A program made the position numbers and the translations under genes. Positions 17,930-23,753 of a stretch of DNA of 50,827 nucleotides are shown here, piece by piece. Origin of the DNA: an uncultured Bacteroidia bacterium (lineage in GTDB: Bacteria; Bacteroidota; Bacteroidia; Bacteroidales; F082); NCBI GenBank assembly GCA_902802535.1, contig CADCML010000024.1, positions 1 through 50,827 on the forward strand, written 5' to 3'. Under the pieces are notes generated by a model. The model was not told where the DNA came from. It was given only the letters and a program-made list of their open reading frames with translations, and did no database searches. Positions within the stretch are counted from its first letter, which is position 1. Each line of letters opens with the position of its first letter.

Positions 17930-19954
17930 ATGCGTTTCCTTTATCCGAATATGCTTTGGGGCCTGTTCGCCCTGCTGATTCCCATCCTCATCCACTTGTT
18001 CAACTTCAGGCGGCACAAGTTGGTGTATTTCAGCAATACCGCCGTGCTGCGCTCCATTCAGCAGGAGAATGCCAAGACGCGAAAACTGAAGTATTTGGTG
18101 ACATTGCTGTTGCGTTGCCTCTTCATTGCGGCTTTGGTGTTGGCGTTTGCTTTCCCGTATCATCCTGAGAAACAGCTGAATGTCAACACGTCGGACAACC
18201 TCATCGGCGTGTATGTCGACAACTCCATGAGCATGAAGGGACAGTCGCAACGCACGACTTTGATTGAGGATGCACGGCAGTCGGCGCGGGATTTGGTGCA
18301 CAAGCTCAACCCCTCGAACCGTTACCTGTTGATGACCAACAGCTTCGAGGTTCAGAACGAATACCCGATGAACCAGGAGGAGATGCTCGACCAGCTCGAC
18401 CGCATGAATCCCGACGGTTCGCCTGCCGATATGGGCGAGGTCATCGACCGCTTCGAGATGTTGGCCAAGCAGCATGGTTTCAATAGTTCGACATTGTTTC
18501 TGTATTCTGATTTCCAGCGTAATACATTTGACCTTTCGGCAGCTAAAGCCGATACAGCCCTGCAAGTGGTTGTCGTCCCGATGGTGCCTGAATACAAGAG
18601 CAACCTCTACATCGATTCGGTATGGCTCAGTTCGCCCATCGTGCAACCTGGACTGACCAACGACCTCAACGTGCGCATTGTCAATCAAGGCGATAAGGAA
18701 GTGAAAGGCTTGCCCGTCAGCTTCACGATGAATGGCGCAATGGCGGCCTCCACCACGGTTGACTTGGAGAAGAACGGTGAGGTCGAAATCGAGATGCAGT
18801 TTGTGGTGGACGGCACGGGTGAACAACTCTGTAGCGTCAGTTTGACCGACCATCCCATCACTTTCGACGATGCTTACGATTTCGTTTTGAGCGTGAAAAA
18901 CAAGCTCAACGTGGTCGAATTGGGCAGCGAGAGCCCGTATGGTTCCTTGGTTTTCGACGATGACGAGCAATTCCACTATACGCTGATGGAACCTTCACGC
19001 TTCGATTTGAGTGCCCTTTCGCAGGCGCAGTTGCTCATCGTGAACGAGACCGCCAACCTCAATGAAACCCTACTACAGACCCTCTTGGATGCCATTTCCG
19101 AAGGGGCGAGCCTCGTGGTGTTTCCTGCTTTGGACAATCCGAAAAACAACAGCTATTTGTATGGAAGACTGGGACTTACTTTGATGGAAGTCGACACCAA
19201 CGCCACGGCGACGGAAGACCTGGCCCTTCAACACGCCTTTTTCAGCGACATGATACTCGACCTGCCGCAGCATCCCGATTTGCCTAAAGTAAAACGCCAT
19301 ATCCGACTGAAATCCAATGGCATACCTGCCACATTGCTGACCTTGCAAAACGCCGATCCCTTACTGCTTTCGGAACAGGTAGGGAAGGGGCAAGCCTTCA
19401 TTTTTGCCACGGCTTTGAGTCCTGCTTGGAGCGACTTGGCCGACAACGCCCTTTTCGTTCCGACCATGGTCAAGACGGCCTTGCTGGGTGCACAGGCAGG
19501 ACGGATTTCGTATACCATCGGCACAGACAAAATGTTGGTTTTGAACGACATTGGACTTGTGGGTGACCGTCGGTTCCTCTTCGCCAACGCCGACCGCAGC
19601 TTTGAGCTGATGCCTTCCTCAGAGGTGAGGAACAACAAGGTTTACCTCTATCTCAACGACAACCTGCCTTCGGCGGGCTTCTACGAATTGCTCGTCAACG
19701 ACACCCTGAACCGTGTGACGGCTTGGAACGAGAGCCGTGTGGAGTCGCGCATGGACTTTATCGACCGCGACGACATCGAGCCGGAGTTCGAAAAAGCCGG
19801 TTTCAACGTGGCCGCTGTCCTTGACACCACCGACTTGGCCACCGACGACTGGGTGGAAGCCATGGCGCGGCAATCCTCGCAATGGAAACTCTTTGCTTTG
19901 ATTGCCCTGTTGGCTCTGTTGGGCGAGATTGTGGTCTTGCGGTTTTGGAAGTGA
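17930..19954 (+). CDS. BatA N-terminal domain / VWA-like membrane protein
   Basis: 674 residues. The first 75 residues match the BatA (aerotolerance regulator) N-terminal domain: a first membrane helix (MLWGLFALLIPILIHLF), the basic RRHKLVYFSNTAVL segment and a second helix (LVTLLLRCLFIAALVLAF). A von Willebrand A-like domain follows with a MIDAS-type D97-N-S-M-S101 motif. The middle is likely extracytoplasmic (CARDB-like and glutamine-amidotransferase-like beta/alpha segments), and a final helix (LFALIALLALLGEIVVLRF) anchors the C-terminus. Bacteroidetes encode such proteins near MoxR/Bat clusters; here no moxR or bat partner is adjacent, so it stands alone. A role in envelope stress or complex assembly is family inference only. 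Confidence 0.85.
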   Translation: MRFLYPNMLWGLFALLIPILIHLFNFRRHKLVYFSNTAVLRSIQQENAKTRKLKYLVTLLLRCLFIAALVLAFAFPYHPEKQLNVNTSDNLIGVYVDNSMSMKGQSQRTTLIEDARQSARDLVHKLNPSNRYLLMTNSFEVQNEYPMNQEEMLDQLDRMNPDGSPADMGEVIDRFEMLAKQHGFNSSTLFLYSDFQRNTFDLSAAKADTALQVVVVPMVPEYKSNLYIDSVWLSSPIVQPGLTNDLNVRIVNQGDKEVKGLPVSFTMNGAMAASTTVDLEKNGEVEIEMQFVVDGTGEQLCSVSLTDHPITFDDAYDFVLSVKNKLNVVELGSESPYGSLVFDDDEQFHYTLMEPSRFDLSALSQAQLLIVNETANLNETLLQTLLDAISEGASLVVFPALDNPKNNSYLYGRLGLTLMEVDTNATATEDLALQHAFFSDMILDLPQHPDLPKVKRHIRLKSNGIPATLLTLQNADPLLLSEQVGKGQAFIFATALSPAWSDLADNALFVPTMVKTALLGAQAGRISYTIGTDKMLVLNDIGLVGDRRFLFANADRSFELMPSSEVRNNKVYLYLNDNLPSAGFYELLVNDTLNRVTAWNESRVESRMDFIDRDDIEPEFEKAGFNVAAVLDTTDLATDDWVEAMARQSSQWKLFALIALLALLGEIVVLRFWK

Positions 19955-19968
19955 GGCGGCGTGAAACG

Positions 19969-20038
19969 CGGGGATTGAAATCCCCGATGGAATAGGGTCG
20001 CCCTTTGACTTCGTCGAATCTGCGATTTCAGGGCTTTG
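19969..20038. repeat. Hairpin plus dispersed GGGTCGCCC-type repeat
   Basis: A perfect 7-bp stem CGGGGAT/ATCCCCG with a TGAA loop (19969-19986) follows the BatA-like gene and could end transcription, although no T-run follows. Directly after it, AGGGTCGCCCTTT and TTTCAGGGCTTT are the reverse complement of the block at about 4268-4290, here split by about 20 bases. No gene lies in this gap. Confidence 0.6.
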
Positions 20039-20062
20039 TAGAATGAACAAAATGAGCGAATT

Positions 20063-20974
20063 ATGAAAACCCCAGCGTTATTCAAGGAATACATTTGGTT
20101 GGTGAACACTATCCATAGCGCCAAGCGGATTTCGCTGGCCGAAATCAACGAGAGATGGCAGCGGACGGAGATGAGCGAAGGGATGCCGTTGAGTCGCACC
20201 ACCTTCAACCGCCACAAGGACGCCATAGAGGACATCTTCGGTATCTACATTGATTGTGATAGGAGGGATGGCTATCGTTATTATATTGGAAATGAGGAAG
20301 TTCTGCACGAAGACTCGGTGCAGAACTGGATGCTTTCCACTCTGACGGTGAACAATCTCATCAGTGAGAGCATGAGCCTGCAACGCCGCATCGTGCTTGA
20401 AAACATCCCTTCCAACGGAGAACTGTTGGAGCGGGTGATTCGCGCCATGAAAGAGAGCGTGAAAGTCATGGTGCGGTATCGGCGTTATCAGGCGACGGAG
20501 GCGAGGACGTTCAATTTGTCGCCGTATTGCATCAAGTTGTTTCGGCAACGGTGGTACTTGCTGGGCCGTTTCGACGATGGCGGCTTTGCCATGTTCTCGT
20601 TTGACCGAATGGAAGATATCACCGCTACCGATGAAACCTTCAAGATGGATCCCGATTTCGATGCGACGGAGTTTTTCGGCGAGTGCTATGGTGTGGTCAT
20701 TGGCGATGGTAGCCAGCCCGTGCGCGTTGTTTTGCGTGCCTTTGGCAAGGAGCGGTATTATCTCCGTGACTTGCCTTTACACCACACGCAAAAGGAACTC
20801 CATTGCGATGAGCAACAAGATTTTACCGACTTTGAACTCAATTTGCGTCCCACCACCGACTTCAAGGGGCAGCTGCTTTCGCGCGGCGCCTGGCTGAAAG
20901 TGCTTGAACCGCAATGGTTGGCTGACGAAATTCGGCAATGGCATGAGGACGCGGTGGGGATGTATCAAACATGA
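20063..20974 (+). CDS. WYL-domain transcriptional regulator
   Basis: 303 residues. The N-terminal ~75 residues form a winged-helix-like unit (LAEINERWQRTE, PLSRTTFNRHKDAIEDIFG). A WYL domain follows, with the diagnostic W164-Y165-L166 within LFRQRWYLLGRFDDGG and a FSFDRMEDI segment; the C-terminal ~90 residues look like a WCX extension. WYL proteins bind a ligand, often nucleic acid or nucleotide, and control DNA-damage or phage-defence loci in many bacteria. It stands at the left edge of the accessory island, transcribed towards the convergent EVE-like gene. Which operator it binds is unknown; the symmetrical element at 22412-22528 is a candidate by position only. Confidence 0.88.
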   Translation: MKTPALFKEYIWLVNTIHSAKRISLAEINERWQRTEMSEGMPLSRTTFNRHKDAIEDIFGIYIDCDRRDGYRYYIGNEEVLHEDSVQNWMLSTLTVNNLISESMSLQRRIVLENIPSNGELLERVIRAMKESVKVMVRYRRYQATEARTFNLSPYCIKLFRQRWYLLGRFDDGGFAMFSFDRMEDITATDETFKMDPDFDATEFFGECYGVVIGDGSQPVRVVLRAFGKERYYLRDLPLHHTQKELHCDEQQDFTDFELNLRPTTDFKGQLLSRGAWLKVLEPQWLADEIRQWHEDAVGMYQT

Positions 20975-21000
20975 ACTCTCAAAGAAAAAGTTATATAAAA

Positions 21001-21126
21001 CACGAATTATCAGAAATATATCACGAATTGTCATTAATTGCAATTTTTGAAAAATTGACTTTGTCGAAATCTCCGATTCGGCGGAACCAATCTTCGATTT
21101 CGTGTCCAATTTATGGAAATTCGTGT
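21001..21126. repeat. Palindromic repeat with 21-base periodicity (intergenic copy)
   Basis: CACGAATT occurs at 21001 and 21022, and the complementary type (ATTTCGTGT at 21097, AATTCGTGT at 21118) also with a 21-base step, so the two halves form an inverted repeat. The centre holds a second palindrome (CGAAATC ... GATTTCG, about 21065-21102). A shorter relative lies inside the methyltransferase gene at 25922-26024. This accounts for most of the gap between the WYL gene and the convergent EVE-like gene. Confidence 0.8.
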
Positions 21127-21132
21127 AAAAAA

Positions 21133-21164
21133 ACGAAAAAACTTTGAGCCTGTACGTGATTTGA
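21133..21164. repeat. Direct-repeat copy at the 3' side of the EVE-like gene
   Basis: The stretch reads ACGAAAAAACTTTGAGCCTG followed by TACGTGATTTG. It matches 22471-22502 (ACGAAAAATCTTTGAACTTG then TACCGTGATTTG) in the same orientation with only a few differences. The two copies flank the reverse-strand gene 21167-22378. Confidence 0.75.
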
Positions 21165-21166
21165 AA

Positions 21167-22378
21167 TCAGTTTTTGTCCTCGTACTTCTCCACTTTTTCG
21201 CAAATAACTTCTTCGCTGGTAATTGTAACTCCTACACCATCCAAAGAACAATCAACAAAACTGTTATACATGCGGAATTTCATTTCATTCAGGTACGGTA
21301 GCTCAAATGTTCCCTTCATTTCCACCGCATCAATGAATCGAAATGTTGCGATACATTCATAGTTGATATTGATTCTTAATACTACCTCATTACGTTTCCA
21401 TGTAACATCATAGATTTCAGCATCATGAAACTGGCATCTGTTTGTGTAGTCATACCCCAAAAATTCGTTTATCTTTTCAAGGCCTTTCACCTTGGATGCA
21501 GCTTTTGGCGAAACAACATCATCACATCTGTTTTCAGATTGCTCGTTACGTGCAAATTCCAAGCTATTTTCAATATCCTTCATGATTTTTATCGGTACTT
21601 GCTTTCCCATAGTGGCCTGCCGTTTGAAACCATCCAATGCTTCTTCCAACAATGGAAGCCTTTTGTCTATTGATGAATATGGTGCCAGCCCTCGAAAGAT
21701 ACGATAACACAAATCAGGATAGCACCCTGCCGATTTATGTTGCTGTAACAAGTCGTATGCGACATGAAAATAGGCATTAGCTTTGTCATACTTGTATTGT
21801 TTCAAAAGCCGCATACCATATTCATAATATCTAATACCCATTCGTTTTGCTCCTGTGTCATAACCCATCTTTTCCATGAAGCTCAGTTCAACCTCTGCCG
21901 GAAACGCGTCTACACAGTTGCGAAGCGATAGTTTACCGAAAATCCTTTTGTTTTGTTCGATAAAATCCGCCCAAATCTTTTCCAGCTTTTCTGCTTTTTT
22001 CTCGGCGAGCAATCTTCCAGAATGGCCTCCAGTCCAATCGAATGAAGGTATTTGTTTCTGTAATTCTTCGGTTGTCAAAATGGGCAAAAACTCTGGATCT
22101 ATCACTGTATCTACTAACAAATCCATGTAATAAACCACGCGCCTTTTTCCCGACCAATCTCCTCCTCTGTAGGGCTCTGAATCAAAGTGTCCACTCATGC
22201 AGATTCCTGTATTGCCTTCACCACAGCGCACCATGAAGAAACGATCGCCTTTATGCGCATCTTTGTGTCGCCACACACTCCAGTTTTTTACATGTGTCCA
22301 GTTCGCCAAATCGTTTTGCATCTGCTCCAGTGTGTAACTGGAAATAGCCGGATTCCAAAAGAGAATGAAAGTGCTCAT
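21167..22378 (-). CDS. EVE-like / TPR-like / Imm50-like fusion protein
   Basis: 403 residues, no signal peptide. The N-terminal ~145 residues (FILFWNPAISSYTLEQM, WSVWRHKDAHKGDRFFMVR, GICMSGHFDSEP) resemble an EVE/PUA-fold domain; EVE domains bind modified bases and often occur in defence proteins. A helical middle (about 180-280; YYEYGMRLLKQYKYDKANAYF) looks like TPR-type repeats. The C-terminal ~95 residues (QFHDAEIYDVTW, VVLRININYE, FRFIDAVEM) resemble the immunity-protein Imm50 fold. All three assignments are from visual pattern only. The gene is AT-rich compared with neighbours, transcribed against its surroundings, and bounded by direct repeats, which suggests acquisition by transfer. 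The combination is not one I know; the function is open. Confidence 0.6.
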   Translation of the reverse strand: MSTFILFWNPAISSYTLEQMQNDLANWTHVKNWSVWRHKDAHKGDRFFMVRCGEGNTGICMSGHFDSEPYRGGDWSGKRRVVYYMDLLVDTVIDPEFLPILTTEELQKQIPSFDWTGGHSGRLLAEKKAEKLEKIWADFIEQNKRIFGKLSLRNCVDAFPAEVELSFMEKMGYDTGAKRMGIRYYEYGMRLLKQYKYDKANAYFHVAYDLLQQHKSAGCYPDLCYRIFRGLAPYSSIDKRLPLLEEALDGFKRQATMGKQVPIKIMKDIENSLEFARNEQSENRCDDVVSPKAASKVKGLEKINEFLGYDYTNRCQFHDAEIYDVTWKRNEVVLRININYECIATFRFIDAVEMKGTFELPYLNEMKFRMYNSFVDCSLDGVGVTITSEEVICEKVEKYEDKN

Positions 22379-22411
22379 GTCAAATTATGTTTGTTAGTTT
22401 TGTTTCAAGAT

Positions 22412-22528
22412 GCTGCAAAAATACACACATATTGTTTCAAATCACGGTACAAGTAGTTTTTTTCTGAAAAACGAAAAATCTTTGAACTTGTACCGTGATT
22501 TGGCACAGGTGGTTTCTATTTTTGCAGC
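22412..22528. promoter_or_regulatory. Symmetrical divergent promoter/operator region
   Basis: The left half carries GCTGCAAAAATA (22412-22423), 14 bases, then CAAATCACGGTACAAG (22438-22453). The right half carries the exact reverse complements, CTTGTACCGTGATTTG (22487-22502), 14 bases, then TATTTTTGCAGC (22517-22528). TATTTTTG fits the -7 box on each strand, so the element would fire left into the EVE-like gene and right into the microprotein gene. The 16-bp arms could be operator half-sites. Downstream, TTTCTATTTTTG (22513-22524) can also pair with CAAAAATAGAAA (22549-22560), next to the Shine-Dalgarno site of the microprotein. Confidence 0.7.
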
Positions 22529-22571
22529 GTAATTCAATATAAGTGCTTCAAAAATAGAAAGGAGTATCGCT

Positions 22572-22703
22572 ATGTTCTTCTCGCTAAATGGATTTGGGGA
22601 TTTGCTGATTTTTGTTTTTGTGGTGGCTGTGGTCTTAATCATCACGAAAGACGATAATTCAAAGGATGATAGAAACAATTGGGATCAATGGCGTACACAA
22701 TAA
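22572..22703 (+). CDS. Micro-membrane protein (43 aa)
   Basis: The frame from ATG 22572 to TAA 22701-22703 encodes 43 residues: a short N-terminus, one hydrophobic helix (LLIFVFVVAVVLII, about residues 11-24) and a charged, hydrophilic tail (TKDDNSKDDRNNWDQW). AAAGGAG lies at 22558-22564 just before the ATG. Strong Shine-Dalgarno sites are uncommon in Bacteroidetes, so the site supports real translation. The leader AAGGAGTA-nnn-CTATGTT is the same, with identical spacing, as that of the second microprotein at 23144. No family is recognised; small hydrophobic toxins, leader peptides and membrane-complex subunits are all possible. Confidence 0.6.
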   Translation: MFFSLNGFGDLLIFVFVVAVVLIITKDDNSKDDRNNWDQWRTQ

Positions 22704-22773
22704 TAAACAGCGCAACCTTAAGCTATTACTTTGAACAAATAACATCTAAATCTGCAATTAACAAATTCATGTT

Positions 22774-23082
22774 ATGAAAACAAAAGAAGACTTTTTGCTT
22801 GATGTCCGTGCGGCAATCAAGAGAAACCAAGTTGTGTTGATGATGTTGCACAACACAGAAACTGGTGAATTTGCAGAATACAGCAATGGCTACGGCATCG
22901 AATTTGACGATATGCTATCTAAGTTTTTGGAAATGCCATTCATTGGGCACATCCCGATTTCGAAGGCATTTGAGGAATGGCAAGATTACTTTGAGAATCC
23001 TGATGAGGCCGAAATCTATGGCTTCGAGCTGGATGACGGTGAGGTGCAGATGGCTATTCTGGATTGTTTTATTAAGCCCTGA
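22774..23082 (+). CDS. Small acidic protein of unknown function
   Basis: 102 residues, cytoplasmic and acidic (FENPDEAEIYGFELDDGEVQ). It starts at ATG 22774 after a TTACTTTG sequence that nearly fits a -7 box. No signal peptide or membrane helix is present. The pattern (helical start MKTKEDFLLDVRAAIKRNQ, beta-rich middle, acidic end) recalls small partner or immunity proteins, but there is no specific motif. It lies between the two microprotein genes on the same strand. The function is not assigned. Confidence 0.65.
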   Translation: MKTKEDFLLDVRAAIKRNQVVLMMLHNTETGEFAEYSNGYGIEFDDMLSKFLEMPFIGHIPISKAFEEWQDYFENPDEAEIYGFELDDGEVQMAILDCFIKP

Positions 23083-23092
23083 TAATAATTTG

Positions 23093-23122
23093 TTGACATG
23101 AACGGAATTTGTTGTAAATTTG
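23093..23122 (+). promoter_or_regulatory. Bacteroidetes-type promoter of the second microprotein
   Basis: TTG at 23093-23095 and TAAATTTG at 23115-23122 have the canonical 19-base spacer. The predicted start is near 23129, ahead of the Shine-Dalgarno AAGGAG and the ATG at 23144. Confidence 0.75.
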
Positions 23123-23143
23123 CGGCAAGGAAGGAGTAAAACT

Positions 23144-23239
23144 ATGTTTGGAATAGCTATATTCATTGGAATGGTTATCTTCGCAATCATCTACGCGATG
23201 GGTGGCTTCCGCGAAAAAGACGGAATGGACAACAAATAA
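23144..23239 (+). CDS. Micro-membrane protein (31 aa)
   Basis: ATG 23144 to TAA 23237-23239 encodes 31 residues: MFGIAIFIGMVIFAIIYAM forms one membrane helix and GGFREKDGMDNK is a charged tail. A full promoter (23093-23122) and an AAGGAG site with the same spacing as at 22572 precede it, which is strong evidence that so short a frame is expressed. No known family is recognised. Its resemblance to the 43-residue protein is in layout (MF start, single helix, charged acidic tail) and leader rather than in residue identity. Confidence 0.65.
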   Translation: MFGIAIFIGMVIFAIIYAMGGFREKDGMDNK

Positions 23240-23354
23240 CTCTAACTGATTTTTTCATTGAAGAATGAAAAAAACTCACCTTTGTACTGCGATTTAGAGC
23301 AAGTAGAATGCTTTCATTGTCAGAATCCCTAACAGCAAAAAATCGGTCGGTGGA
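23240..23354. other. Short non-coding gap with a degenerate repeat copy
   Basis: The stretch near 23277-23304 (CTTTGTACTGCGATTT then AGAGCAAGTAG) resembles the right arm of the element at 22487-22513 in about 20 of 26 positions. No open frame with start and leader is visible. It may be an eroded copy of that regulatory repeat. Confidence 0.4.
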
Positions 23355-23612
23355 TTATTGTATCGAGTCGGCGGCACGGCGAATGCGGTCGGCCAAATCA
23401 ACCAACGCACCCTTTAACTGGTAGCGCTCTTCCGTGTTGAAATCCGTCGGCTTCTTGTTGCCATCCACCCCGTCCAGTTTGTGGTAGAGCCAAGACCCCG
23501 ACTTCTCGAAGTAGCGGTTTGCAAGTTCACGCCACGAAATGGCCAAAAGTATATCTTCCAGTTGTTTTTTCATAGTTCCCTGCTGGGTTTCCTTCAAAGT
23601 CATTGTTGCCAT
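23355..23612 (-). CDS. DUF5053 family protein
   Basis: 85 residues, cytoplasmic and mostly helical. The core (ISWRELANRYFEKSGSWLYHKLDG, then YQLKGALVDLADRIRRAADSI) fits the pattern of the DUF5053 family, small Bacteroidetes proteins of unknown function whose SWLYxKLDG part looks like a helix-turn-helix. They may be DNA-binding, but that is inference. ATG at 23612 is used; an internal ATG 14 codons in (MKKQLEDIL) is an alternative. It is transcribed divergently from the restriction-methylation gene, with its own full promoter, so it could be a control protein for that gene. Confidence 0.7.
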   Translation of the reverse strand: MATMTLKETQQGTMKKQLEDILLAISWRELANRYFEKSGSWLYHKLDGVDGNKKPTDFNTEERYQLKGALVDLADRIRRAADSIQ

Positions 23613-23659
23613 AGTGTTATCTTTTTCATCGTTGCCGCATTTGTTTGTTTAGGTTATTG

Positions 23660-23689
23660 CAAAGATAGTACAAATATCCGTACTAACAA
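23660..23689 (-). promoter_or_regulatory. Bacteroidetes-type promoter of the DUF5053 gene
   Basis: On the reverse strand TATCTTTG (23660-23667) and TTG (23687-23689) are 19 bases apart. The spacer contains a small inverted repeat, AGTAC ... GTACT (about 23667-23684), which might be an operator. Confidence 0.75.
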
Positions 23690-23730
23690 CAAATTTTCCT
23701 TTTTTCCATAAAAATTGCATTTGTTTTCGC

Positions 23731-23738
23731 TACCTTTG
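23731..23738 (+). promoter_or_regulatory. Candidate -7 box of the restriction-methylation gene
   Basis: TACCTTTG fits TAnnTTTG 16 bases before the ATG at 23754. No TTG occurs at the standard distance, so the promoter may be weak or need an activator. Confidence 0.5.
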
Positions 23739-23753
23739 CCCCAAATTTAGGCT

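Noticed and set aside
21133-22502. Integron cassette or attC site around the EVE-like gene
   Set aside because: No integrase and no attC core-site consensus were seen; the direct repeats alone do not support it.
22774-23082. SMI1/KNR4-type immunity protein
   Set aside because: The size and acidity are suggestive, but the conserved SMI1/KNR4 residues are not visible.
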